Shown here piece by piece: positions 35,301-46,634 of a stretch of DNA of 64,000 nucleotides. A program made the translations under genes and the position numbers. The stretch is from Pholiota molesta (Eukaryota > Basidiomycota > Agaricomycetes > Agaricales > Strophariaceae): contig JACGCK010000200.1 in the NCBI GenBank assembly GCA_014925825.1, forward strand, positions 17,488-81,487. The letters run 5' to 3'. The notes beneath the pieces are model-generated. The model ran no database searches. It saw nothing but the letters and a program-made list of their open reading frames with translations, and was not told the DNA's origin. Every line of letters starts with the position of its first letter. Position 1 is the first letter of the stretch.

Positions 35301-37080
35301 TGTACTCAAAGAAAGAAGAACGGAAATAGAAATAGCCAAAAAACAACGGCAGAAAGTCCTACTCACTGTAGGATAGCGTTGACCAAGCAGCTTGTGTTAG
35401 TAGCGGGTCTACAGAGGGAGACAGGTAAGGGCACGTTAAAAATAGAAACACCGCAGAATACGTACATACGAATTGAGGCCACTCTACTGCCACCATGACC
35501 AGAACGGCGCACCATTGCGTGTGGAAAAACACATCGCGCAGCGAAGGCGTGCCTGCCAATACATTAAACACGCGATTGGAGAAGATACTACCACAAAGAC
35601 TCACAAAATCGCATTAGCGCAGGTGCAGTCGCCAGGCGTTCGCCACTAATCGCACTTGCCAAAATATACCCCGCACTGCTCGCTCGTGCCCACGCGCCTT
35701 TGCCTGCCCTTGTGGTCCCGCGATTCCACGCGGATGCCACCCGCGCAATGCCTCCGATGACCCAATACGCCGCCGCCATTGCGACCGTGCTCCATAGAAT
35801 GACGACGGCCCTGCCGTAGGGAGCGCCTTTCCTCGGGACGAGCGGCGTCGTTACCATATCGAGGCACACGAGGGACTTGCCAAAGGGGTCGACGGCGCGC
35901 AGTTGCGTGAGGAGGGTTGTGAGTTCGCGGTCGCGGCCCAAAGGAATGCTAGTGGAGAATGCGAACGGTCCAGACGGGAGGGGACAGTAGGTGCCGTCTG
36001 CAGAAGTATTTGCGGGTAGGGGTGAGGGTGGGCGCATGGTTTGACATAGGTAGCTGCTGTTTGAGAAGGAGGTGAGAGTGAGCACCGATGATGTGGTGAA
36101 GAGGGTTGCTATAAGGCGAAGGTATTAGAACAGATTGAATATTAGAAAATGAGGCTGAATGCAAAAGAGAAGATTGCTTTGCGGAAAGAAAAAAGAGGCC
36201 GTCAGAAAGGAAAGAGGTACTCCTTTATTCCAAGCAAGCGCTACAACCTGCAGAGACTTTACAGTGGACGAGAGCAACATCCTTGTGAAAAGGAAGACAG
36301 ATCTGCTTGCGTCGAAGTCTTGGAGTATAAATTCCCATTCGAATCCCACAATATGGTGGTAGCCCTCCATGCTCCACGGAAGCAAGTCATCCATTTCCAC
36401 AGAATGCAGATTTTAGGAGAGCAGCATCCGAGTTCAGGTACAAAGGTTTATGGGGGGTATTATGCCACCAACTTCAAATCCCAAAGCTAGCATACAGCGC
36501 GCTAAACCCCACAATGCAAGCCGCTCCACAAAATAGAAATCGGGAATATGCAAAGTCCCGAGCTTGCGCAGGTAGGCAATATAGCTCCATAGAATTGAGA
36601 CTGAAAGCGCTGCGCCTCGAGCTGCAAATCCCACACAATTTCCGTAGCAAAATTACCGCACACATTCAACGCCTCCCCACTGTCGGAAGATACATCACCG
36701 CCCATATATTTAAAGAAACTCACCCAAACTAGTACTGTCGTTTGTCACCCCCGTGATAGGCTGTGGGCTCGTGCCAAGCACGGTAAGATTGAGATAATTG
36801 CCCCACGCGTCATTGCGGAGGATCTGGGCATAAACGGTGTCGACAGTGAACTTCTGGGCCTCGCTGCCCGGCTCGTCGAAGCAGTCATCGAAGGGGATAG
36901 AGAGCGGATCGGCGATGGTGATGGTGGGGAGAAGGAGGAGGAGGAGGGCGAGGAGGGAGGGGGGAGGGTGGGGCGCATGCCTGCCTGCTGAGGGGAAGCG
37001 GCAGAAGGTGGTCGTTGGACTTTGCCCACGACGGACCAGAAAAGCCACGGATTACATCATCCCACGCGCATCCGCCGAGC
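32356..37080 (-). CDS. Fungal TRP-like 10-TM-type channel with N-terminal ML-like domain
   Basis: The family (Pkd2/FLC-like TRP proteins) acts in the plasma or ER membrane in calcium, FAD or cell-wall homeostasis. Exons from the 3' side are 33957-32356, 35156-34024, 35408-35367, 35552-35466, 36108-35605 and a 5' exon ending at 36724. A signal peptide (SLLALLLLLLPTITIA) precedes an ML-like segment (IPFDDCFDEPGSEAQKF...). Many hydrophobic helices follow, including VILWSTVAMAAAYWVIGG, FHTQWCAVLVMVAVEWPQFVY and FVLLFFVGNLAFGVTIGAGQRSG. The cytosolic tail is low-complexity with a Gln run. The true start is unclear because the 5' frame has no ATG. A tiny exon ATGAT near 37069 spliced to 37000 would give a perfect signal peptide, but that is inference. 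The intron 36723-36109 is 615 nt, more than ten times its neighbours. Confidence 0.85.
36109..36723 (-). other. Unusually long intron of the TRP-like gene
   Basis: The intron has a GTGAGT donor and a TTATAG acceptor that close the frame in the ML-like domain. It contains open stretches in several frames, none recognisable. Confidence 0.6.
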
Positions 37081-37419
37081 AGTCGCCGTCGCGCCGGCGT
37101 CATCCATGCTCCCGCGTCTAAAATTATGGATTACAGGATATACGCTCCTAGAGATGCTTGTGAGATGCATACATACATATGCTTGGAAAGGAGTTTTCGA
37201 AAGGACGCGTTTATATCTCCGAATAATTAAATGAACAGGTGACAAGTTTTTTTGAATCCTGTGCTGTTTACGTTGAAGTGATGCATGTTTAGCGCTTAGC
37301 GCTTAAGATTGTAGACCTAAACGGTCCTGACAAGCACAATACTAATACAGATATATGGACCGAAAACAGTCGAGATTAAGCGCTGTGAAATTGATCAACC
37401 CCCCTTTGGCGTCGGCGTG

Positions 37420-39476
37420 TCACGAAAACATAGACCGCCCAACGCCTACACCCTGCACCATCCCCAACTCCCACAATTTCTTCACCAAATCCAAAAGCAT
37501 CTGATCACACCCCTTCCTCGCAACGAACTCAAGCGCCACCGGAATGGGCTCCCACCTCCTACTCAAGTGGCTGAAATACTGCACCTCGCCGATCGGTATC
37601 GTGATCTCCGGCAGCTCGCCCATCGACGCCAGGAAGTTGAAGAAATCCGCAAGCCGTGCATCGCGGTCTGCGCCGCCTGCCGCCGTCAGCAGGAAGGGCG
37701 TCGCGCCGGAAATGTGGTTGAATTCCTCGACTCTGTAGGACGGCACTCCTCCGGTGGCGGCGTCGTAGATGAAGATAGAATCGGAGCATGAATCTTCATC
37801 CTCTTTGAAGATGTTATCCGCGATTGCTTTCTGGAATTCGCGCTTCAGTGCCACTGCAGCTGAGAAATCGTCGGGCGTGATGGACTGCGCGCGACTGAAC
37901 ATCTTTTCAGGGATAGGGTCGAAGACTGGGGGTTTTCCGAACTGAGCTACGAATTTCTCCGTCGTCGGCTTTCCGACATCAACCCAAGAACGATATTCTG
38001 CGAGCTTATTGGATGACAACTGGAATTCGGGGAAGCTGCCGTTTGGGAGAAAGGGTATTAGAGTTTCCGTAAAGTTGACGCGCACGATGTTGATGTCGAG
38101 GTGTCTTTTCAAACCTCTGAGGAACGATTCAATCAACCTCTGTGCTCGTTCGTTTTTCACAGGGAAATGTTCGATTGGGTATAGCAGTTTGGATGGAAAG
38201 CGAGTGACTATTCTCTTGCTTGCAACAGGAGAGTCGGCATACCTGCGTCCCACATCAATCAAATACACATAGATACTGCTTAACAAGAGTTACTCACCAC
38301 TGCGACGCAACATCATAAAATATCCCAGGATGCCTCGCAAAAATACCAGCAGTATCCATCTCCTCCGACAACGGCACCACCCCACTGAGCTCCACACTCC
38401 CCAGCGACGGCCGGATCCCAAACACGCCCACCAGCGCCGCCGGCTTCCGCACACTGCCCCTTGTATCGCTCCCCACCGCGAACTCCAGCCAGCCGTACCC
38501 CGCCGCCGCGCACGCGCTGCCCGCGCGGGTTCCACGGGTATGGCACGTCGACGCACTCCCACGGCGCCGCGCCGTGCGCGAACTGCGACGTCCGCGTCTT
38601 GCCGACCAGGCGCGCGCCGCGCGCGAGCAGCGCGTGCACCGCCGGCGCGGTGGCGTGCGGGATGGGGTGCGTGGCTGCGTAGGCGTGCGAGCCGGCGGCG
38701 GTGGGCAGGCCCGCGGCGTCGAAGATGTCCTTCAGGCCGAAGCGCATGCCGGTGAGGGGTTGTGTCGCGGAGAGCATTGGGGTCATGCGTGAGGGCACGG
38801 GGATGAGCTGAGAGGATGATCCGTCTTCGAATGTGTGCTTGATGTCTGTAGGAATCCATCCTCCACTGACGAGGTCTGGAATGGCGCCGAAGAGGAAGGC
38901 GTCGTAGTCGTCGAGGTAGAGACGGTAGACGGTGTGGAAGGTCAACCCCGGGCGACTAACATCGGAAGGGAACACCATCAAAGGCCCCAGAGGCGGCAAT
39001 TCCGCAAATGTGTATGTTGGAATGGCTCCTTCTGAAGGCCGTTGGATAGTTTCTGAAAGGAAGAGATGGGTGACTCCTCGCGATTTGAGCCATGCGTACG
39101 CCTGGGGATCCAGAGTTGCTGGTTGACTGCCTTTGTAGGATATGAGTAGGCTTCCTTCCACGAATCCTTGGTTCCAGACATCATCAAATCTTGCGAACAA
39201 GTTAAGCTGATTTTCGATAGACTCTTTGGTGATATGAGCATCCTCTACCGATATACTCGTTGCGGGCGTAAACGTTACTGCAGGTACGGCCGTAGCTTGA
39301 GGTATCTCGAACACTGCTTGAGATGCAGCCAGGTAAAGAGGCTCTTCATGACGAGTGAATTTGAAAACGACTCCTGCTTGATGCTCAGAAAGTACGTCGA
39401 TGGTTGCGTGTACGTAGAAAGGAAAAATGCATAAGGCTAGGGCAATCCTCGCCGTCCAGTCATGGATTGGCCACAT
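37420..39476 (-). pseudogene. Secreted amidase (amidase-signature family), disrupted at the Ser motif
   Basis: Amidase-signature enzymes hydrolyse amides with a Ser-cisSer-Lys triad. A clear signal peptide (ALALCIFPFYVHA) opens the protein, followed by a fungal N-terminal extension of about 220 aa. The catalytic-Lys motif [14 protein letters not shown] is present, as is the nucleophile-Ser block [14 protein letters not shown]. Between them, YPWNPRG runs out of frame at about 38518-38524 directly into [12 protein letters not shown]. The Gly/Ser-rich GSSSGS block that should hold the cis-Ser is missing and the frame shifts. Exon 1 (39476-38298) joins exon 2 (38242-37420) through a normal 55-nt intron that restores QWYADSP. 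The deletion may be real, making a dead gene, or a collapsed GC-rich stretch. Confidence 0.8.
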
Positions 39477-40251
39477 TCTTGAGATAAAGCCCAGAATCTA
39501 GAATCCGTGTTGGCATCGTCAGCTCCTTGGGGTTGATAATGAAGATAACATACCCCCTTCGCATATGCTTGGCAAGTGCAGCCCTAAGAATATAGTTCCC
39601 AGATGCTCGTCTAATGATAACGGTTCAGCGGCCCTTGAGGAAATAAATACCTCGTCTTGCGCTGGGTGACATATGGTGACCTGAGATAGGTACTGAGTAC
39701 AGGATCTCAGACCGCTATCTTCGTCCGAGATAGGTAGTTGTTACGACTTCGGAACATGGATTCTGAAGATTTGAGGATTGAAATCATGCAGGTTGATTGA
39801 AAAAGACTGAAAAGCCCTTTCTCGAACCTGACCGGAATGTCGGCCCGGCCTATGTCATGTCCTCCCACATTCCCATGCATGTTCAACTTCACCCATCATC
39901 TGCTCTTTTCCTACTACTCAACAAGCTCCGTTCTCCATCCTTGCCCGCAAGGAGGCAAATATCATGTATGAATGCTTGCCTATAACGGCTAGAACCATTG
40001 ATAGGCATATGAGGCACGACGAGCCAGCAGGACATCATCCATTATCGAGTCCTGGCGAAACGCATGGCCAGCTTCCTATACTTAGCTCAGAAGCGATATC
40101 CATCTTATTGCAATGCACGTAAATGCATCACAAGACCGCACAGATACCGCCTTCCAACTGAAAGCAGAACCACGGCTATTATGCTGCTGTGGCGCGCTCC
40201 AGCTTTATCTTGGCTCTCACTAGTCAAGGACCTCCGGTAAACGACTGCGCC
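39477..40251. promoter_or_regulatory. Divergent promoter region
   Basis: About 775 bases separate the amidase and ATG22-like genes. No gene or recognised element was seen. Confidence 0.45.
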
Positions 40252-42667
40252 ATGTCCGGGACCTCTGCTACTTCGCTACCAGTGCTATCGAAAGACAGCG
40301 ACAGAGAGCTTGAATTGACGCTTTCGGAGAAGTCGAAAGAGGCGTCGACAGAGATCGAAAGGGTGGATGATAACGTTGGGAAACGAAGCAAAGGTCCGAC
40401 TTTTGTCTCGTCCATCACCAAGGACGAGCCCATCGTAACTCGGAAAGAATTATGGAGTTACTACTGTGCGTTCAACTCCCTCCATTTACTACGAAAAGCA
40501 TGCTGAGATTTCGACTGCCAAAGTGTATTACAACGGTGACAATGTATGTATTTCGAGTCTATAATTTCATTCCTATCGTGAATTTACTGACGAGGGAATA
40601 GGGTGTTGGTCCCTTAGGATTTTCTATGACGCTCTTCCAGTCTTTGGCATTTGCAGCTGGATTTGACCCCGTCAAAGGACCTGGTTCGTCCTGTAGCGCA
40701 GCCGACGCCTCTGGGCAATGCGTCCTTCCATGGGCAGGTGGAACCAAGGCCGTCTCGAGTGTCGTGTTGATTGCGAACGGCCTCAGTTTCGCTGTAAGTG
40801 AACAATTATCTCTCTGCACATGTCTTATCTTACAAAAATTTCAGGTTATGACTCTGATTTTCACGACGATAGGCTCTGCAGCAGATTATGGTACTTTCGG
40901 ACGTTGGCTGTTATTAGTGATTACTTGCATTTGCTGGGCAGCTCAGTTCGCCGAGATGAGTTTGACAAGTAAATTACACCCTTATCTGCCCCAATTCTTT
41001 TTGGCTGAATATTTTGAACGAAGCTCCGTCACGCTGGCCATTAGCTATGGCATTGTACATGATAGGCTTCATTACCTATGGAGCCACTCTTGTCTTCTAC
41101 GCTGCTCTGTTCCCTCGGTTGGCTAGGAATACCTTGCGTTCTAGGACTTTACGCGATCAATATGAGGCAGGACAAATCACGCGCGAAGAATACGAAGTGG
41201 AAGAAAGCCTGGAGAAGAACAGAATCAGCAATATCAGCACGGTGAGTATTTGAGATTCGCATTTACCAGTCCTCCTCTCAATCTCTTTCATTTAGACGCA
41301 TAGTAACATCGGCTACATCGCCACACTTTGCCTAAATCTGTCAGTTTTACTTCCGTTGGCGAACAACCCGAAAGTCAACAACTACACCCTAGTTTTGTAC
41401 GCAACCATGTCTATCTATGGCGCCCCTCTTGCTGAGTCAAAACTTACGTTCTTGTAGGACCAATGCGTACTGGGTCGTCATGGGCGTATGGTGGTGTACG
41501 ACTTTTTCAAATCACAATCCAGGCTGATATGAACTGACCCCAATCCCTCCAGTCGTTTTCCAGCAACCACGCCCAGGACCACCCCTTCCTAAAGGCGAAC
41601 ATTACATTACAATCGGATGGAGACAAGTACGTCTTTCCTTGTGTTCTACCACGTGTATGATCGTGAGCTCATTGCGCAACGTAGATCTGGGCAGCATGCA
41701 AGCAATATAAGCAGCTGCCTTATACCTTCATCTATCTCTTCGCATTCTTCTTGCTTGCAGACGTAAGCATCTAAATGTCAGATTCGCGTTGAGAAATGAA
41801 AAATAATGGTGTGTATAGGGCCTCAATACGACTGGAACTTTGATATCGATTTGCCAGAACGATAAATTCTCATTCAGTTTCTTGCAAAATACCTATCTGG
41901 GCCTTGCTCAGGCCATTACGTCGACGATGAGCACTCTTGGCTTTTGGTACTTCCAAAGATACTTCAAAATTTCGACAAAGAAGATGGTATGTATCCTTTC
42001 TCCTCGATAGGTTTGGGCTTTACTGATCAAGCCTAGTTCATTGTAACGAACGTGGTAACCGTGTTTATACCATTTTGGGGCATGCTAGGCATTTGGACAG
42101 GGAAGGTCGGGTGAGTGCCAATCGCATTGAATGCAGTTGAATCCTTGTCTCAATCTTCGTTCAAGTTTCCATAACGTCTGGGAGTTTTGGTGCGTTATAC
42201 TCTGAACCAAATTGTGGCCTCGCCTCTCATATTGGTATCTGTTCAGGGCCTACAATGTCGTTTTTGGTCTTTTCCAAGCACCATACTATGCATTCTCACA
42301 GACCATGATGGCGGAACTTACACCCCCAGGATTTGACAATATGGCAAGTACACCGTTGACACCATTTATACTACCTGGTCACTTACATTCTCACTTCTGA
42401 ACTTAGTTCTTTGGTCTATTCGGACTCTCGAATCGCGCTTCATCGATGATAGGACCCAACGTCATTCAAGCCATTATCGACAAATCCGGCAGCAATTGGA
42501 TGGGATTCCCTTTCCTCTTCGCCCTCTGTTTCGCTGCCTCGATGGTCATATGGTTCTGCGTTGATATCGAAAAGGGCCGCAGAGACGCCGTCGCGTGGGC
42601 AGATGGTATTCGCAAGAAGGCGGACTTGGCGGAGAAGGATACGCTGGTTTCGACTGTTAGCGGTTGA
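40252..42667 (+). CDS. ATG22: Atg22-like vacuolar amino-acid effluxer (MFS), 560 aa
   Basis: Atg22 exports amino acids from the vacuole after autophagic breakdown. Fourteen exons close in phase: 40252-40465, 40524-40543 (20 nt), 40602-40793, 40845-40968, 41024-41241, 41296-41396, 41458-41495, 41553-41626, 41685-41762, 41819-41986, 42037-42110, 42166-42189 (24 nt), 42247-42343 and 42407-42667. Family marks are KELWSYYLYYNGDNGVGPLGF, VLPWAGGTKAVSSVVLIANG, TTIGSAADYG, GFITYGATLVFYAALFPRLA and FGLFGLSNRASSMIGPNVIQ. Around twelve hydrophobic helices are visible, with an acidic, hydrophilic N-terminus. The intron at 42344-42406 starts GC (ATG|GCAAGT), which the frame requires. An upstream GTG-started frame is not needed. 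Confidence 0.92.
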
Positions 42668-42931
42668 CTGTGTGATCGTTATGTTAATAGAACGAGTCAT
42701 TTTTCCCTTTGTTTCTTATTGATTATGAAGAGTCTTTTGAGCTTCGTATAATCTCGTCTTAGCGAGCCCTTGAATGACTCGAGTTGTTTTTTGACTTAGC
42801 AATCCGCGCCAAGGCGCGCTCGGCATTCTCCGAAATAAATCATGATAAGATGGCGGTCCGACGACTTGAATGACTAGATCGTAAGAGCTGAAATCTCCTC
42901 TTTGTACCCCTACAAACTCGAAGCTTCCTCA

Positions 42932-43798
42932 ATGACATCTCAAAAACCTTTAGGTATGTGGTAGCACGTCAGCATCATGCTATTAGAGTGACTCGATAAC
43001 GGAATTTCAATGCAGTATTTGTCACTGGCAACGCCAATAAGCTAAGGGAAGTGAAGGAAATTCTCTCGCAAGGCGGCCATCCAATAGAAATCGACTCTCG
43101 AAGCCTCGATAGTATGGCCTCAAATCTATGGGAAAACTCAGCGTGTCTAACGAGTTACAGTCCCAGAAATCCAAGGCACGACAGTAGAAGTCGCCCGTGC
43201 CAAATGCAAAGCAGCAGCGGAACTTGTCCGTCACGTCTTGCTCATTTCACCGCCTTCGGGATGAGCTAATTTTGTATGGAAGATAGGTCGGAGGCCCATG
43301 CATAACAGAAGACACTGCTCTCTGCTATAAAGCCCTCCACGGTCTTCCCGGGCCCTACATCAAGCAATTCATGACCGAAATTGGACATGAAGGGCTGAAC
43401 GCCCTCCTCGTTGGTTTTTCGTCGAAGGAGGCTGAGGCTGTCTGCACTTTTGCTTACTCTGCAGGACCAGGTAAACTATCCACACCATAAGAAAGTTATT
43501 ATGGATCCAAAAGAATGACCTTCATTTTTCTAAGGTACCGAGCCGCTGATCTTCGAAGGCCGAACAGAAGGAACGATTGTCCCCGCACGAGGGCCAAAAG
43601 TTTTTGGCTGGGACGCCGTCTTCGAACCATTAAACACTGGTTTAACGTGAGTCGCATTCGTTGATTCCATTATATTAGATTTAGCTACTGATCTCGGAGA
43701 GTAGATACGCAGAAATGCCTTCGGAACAGAAGAACAAGATTTCGCACAGATATAAAGCTCTGGACAAGCTTCGCAAATACCTTCAAAGCCTGTCTTGA
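42932..43798 (+). CDS. HAM1: Inosine triphosphate pyrophosphatase (HAM1/ITPA), 190 aa
   Basis: The enzyme hydrolyses ITP, dITP and XTP to monophosphates, keeping deaminated purines out of nucleic acids. Exons are 42932-42953, 43016-43111, 43161-43225, 43287-43470, 43535-43646 and 43705-43798, totalling 573 bases. Motifs run in family order: [15 protein letters not shown] (substrate loop), [37 protein letters not shown] (metal and base site), [20 protein letters not shown], and the C-terminal [16 protein letters not shown]. Length is usual for the family. The gene ends 144 bases from the convergent thioesterase gene. Confidence 0.95.
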
Positions 43799-43942
43799 GA
43801 TTTCTCGAGCGCTCTATTAAGTTCTCAGCCTGCAGCATATATTCTATGGTCGGCAGCGATTGCAATGTGTTCGAGGCACTTTACTCTATGTACAACTTCG
43901 GAGATATAGACAGCCTGGATTCTCAAGAAATAACGATATAGA

Positions 43943-44792
43943 TCAAAGCTTGCCCGCGGCTGACCTTCTAGGCGGCGGCTTTACTGTGGAATGGACAGCA
44001 GAGACGCATAGTATATCATTATTCCAGATCTATAAATTTATATCACCCGAATTAGCGCACTATCCATTAGAAGGAAGACTTTGCTCGACCAACCTCGCAT
44101 CTCATTGTCCTGATTCGGCCTTGCGCTGCGACAGAAGTTGCGATTATCCTTATTTTTGCACCCCTTCACAAGGCGTTCATATGAGAAAACATAAAATACG
44201 TGAAATGTTAAGTTTACTTACCTTTGAACAGGGTTGTGCCAGATGAGATTCATGGATTGCGTAAAACCACCCGCGTCTTTCCCCGTTTTGGTACTTGTAA
44301 TAAAGAGCGACGCGACAGTGCACCTATTCTCAAATCTGAATTAGCACCCTGGACAAGTATCCGAAATTAAAATCAATTTGCGTACGGGTCTACCATGTAT
44401 GCTGCACATCCCGCATGCAAGGTATCAAAGGTATTGCACATATCTATCAGTAAAAATTTAAGCGCTGGTATTTTGGGGCTCATAACAAACTGGGGCATAA
44501 AGTATCAAGACACACCTTTTTCGACGGTTACCTCAAAGACCGCCTGACCAGTGCAAGTAGATTTCTCGCCCCAGATACTCATTTCTACACACTTCATGCG
44601 CTCCCCAACTTGTGCACTGTACACTTGCTTTTCTACAGTTCCAACAAAAACTTGAAGAAGTGCAAAGAGAATTTGTTTGTCCTCCTTTGCGAGGTTTCCT
44701 TTGATAAAGGAGACGTCCAGGTCGCTGACATCGCCTACCCAGCTGTAGAGCTTTCGAGCAATCGAGTGAGGAGTGTCGGTCAGATGGGACAT
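43943..44792 (-). CDS. Hotdog-fold thioesterase (ACOT13-like), paralogue 3, 192 aa
   Basis: Small hotdog thioesterases of this type hydrolyse acyl-CoA. Exons from the 5' side are 44792-44516, 44443-44386, 44323-44222, 44148-44094 and 44029-43943; all phases close. Family marks are DMCNTFDTLHAGCAAYMVDPC, GGFTQSMNLIWHNPVQR, RTMRCEIWNNDILCVSAVHSTV. Intron positions and phases equal those of the two paralogues at 45338 and 46635, and exon 2 is 58 nt in all three. It lies in opposite orientation to them. The substrate is unknown. Confidence 0.85.
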
Positions 44793-45337
44793 CAGATGAG
44801 AGGGGTTGACTGTGTTGCTGCCCAGCAACTGTGATTGGGCTCTGATTAAATATTGGTACCAGACAGCCGGACTTCTCGGATTCTCCTTGCTTCTTCAGGC
44901 CTTCAAAGCTTCACGGACTGATAGAGATGTTCGATATAGATTTAGTACTAATCATAACAAAGCTAACTTCTAAGATATCAGATCTGAGATAATCATCATG
45001 ACCGTGACGAGCTTCTGGAAACAGTTACCTATAGGACTCTGATGTAGCATTTGGCTTGAGTTATTTACAGAATTTGGGCTACATGTTAGCTGTAAGTTCT
45101 ACACAAGTAGTATTGCAATTTGGCGTTGAGAATGTGAGCCATAGTTGCTAAAACAAGTAATAGCAAGCGGCATGCCCCTATTGTAACAGGTTCCGCACCC
45201 TTGATTAGGCAGTCCGGATTCCGGAACACGTTCAAGCCGGTCCAGGCAGATTTCTCTTCCATCGCCGCCCACCATGGTATCCATCTTTCAGTGCCAATCT
45301 AAGTTCTTGCTGTCGCTGATTTCTAATCGGTTCCATC
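44793..45337. promoter_or_regulatory. Divergent promoter region of two thioesterase paralogues
   Basis: This region separates the 5' ends of thioesterase 3 (-) and thioesterase 1 (+). No motif was recognised. Confidence 0.45.
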
Positions 45338-46131
45338 ATGTCAAGACTTAACGATATTGTCGACGTGCTGCAGTTGCCACTCCCGAATAACCTTACAGCT
45401 GAAATAACGGGCAATGTATCTGCGGAAATCAAGGAAATCCCGTTAAAATGGCTAGCGATTTTCAGGAATAAAGGGAAGGGTTTTGCAGGGAAGATTGCTG
45501 GAAGGCTCCGCGTTGTCGATGTTTCGGTCCTTCCCAATCCAGACGATTCTTCAAAAATGGAGGCTAGAGTGACAACTGAAATAGATGTAACACCAGGTGC
45601 GTGTTCATCTCATTCTAGTACGTATCGCAACTTGGCTAATTCCGTTTCGTTCCCAGATATGTGCAATGCACAAGGCACTCTGGACAAGGGATGTATAGTA
45701 TTTCTCATCGACGAGTGAGTTCAAACTTTACTCAACTGTAAAACATCTTTACACCTGGTACCTTCAGATGTTCAACCACTGCCATGGTCGTTATATCGGC
45801 ATACAACGACCGATACAACCCACCAGGTGTATCACAAACCATTAATACATTGTTCCATTCTGAAGCGATTGTGTACGGCTATATTTGACTTTACTGTCGA
45901 TTCTGCTAACATCTCCTCAGAGGAACAAAGTTACGAATTGTGAACCGATCTTTGGAATCTGGCAGAGATGCAAACTCAGGCAAAACCGAGGTATTTTCTA
46001 CATCCCGGATAATTCTATGCATGTATTCACTAGTTCTTTAGATCTGGGATACGGCGAATCACAGACTGATTGCGTCTGGCACGCAAATTACAATGCCACC
46101 CTCCGTTCCCCCTAAATGGCTTCAAGATTAA
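45338..46131 (+). CDS. Hotdog-fold thioesterase (ACOT13-like), paralogue 1, 193 aa
   Basis: Exons are 45338-45596, 45657-45714, 45768-45872, 45921-45990 and 46042-46131, in phase throughout. The conserved body is DMCNAQGTLDKGCIVFLIDECSTT (hotdog helix), GVSQTINTLFHSEAIVGTKLRIVNRS and EIWDTANHRLIASGTQITM (terminal strands). The N-terminal 85 or so residues are poorly conserved among the three local copies apart from a KIAGRLRVVDVSV strand. Expected role: hydrolysis of an acyl-CoA or other thioester, unspecified. Confidence 0.87.
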
Positions 46132-46634
46132 TTAATGACTCCCCACTAGAATTTAGATACACCGTTTACCTACCTTATATTCGTATTAATCCCCCATGAG
46201 ACACCTCGTACTTTAGTTAGCTACTTAGTCTCGGCTTACCTTCGGTCACCATATTCTCCTCACCGCTCCAGCAGGGTATATGTAGCATGGTCATTTCTGG
46301 GCCTTCGATCTTCTTTGATTCGTTCCATTGTGTATGTCCCCTTACCCATCAATTCGCCTCCTGGTGAAGTTACATGAACCATTGAGCTTATTTAAGGTTA
46401 TCATAATCACTACAATGGAATGCGTTTATAATTGTCGGCTGTTTTGCGGCTGTTCATCATGATTTTGGGGTCACTGGTCAGCGCTGGTCAGCGCTGGTCA
46501 GCCGGTTTCTTTAATTCTCCGAACATCGAGCTGGCACCTCTTTCGGGAAACATCAGGATACATCTTGGTTCTTTAAGACTTGAGCTATCTGGCAATTCGG
46601 CGTGCACATTTATACCGCAACTGTTGCCATCTAT
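46132..46634. other. Intergenic region between tandem thioesterases
   Basis: This region contains the promoter of paralogue 2. A short perfect tandem repeat of the 10-mer GCGCTGGTCA lies at about 46476-46503. Confidence 0.55.

Noticed and set aside
35588..35604. A 17-nt intron in the TRP gene
   Set aside because: It is too short; the acceptor at 35553 gives a 52-nt intron and the expected TPSLRDVFFHTQW continuation.
38290..38859. 189-codon frame in the amidase region
   Set aside because: It is a shadow frame; the amidase motifs lie in the other two frames.
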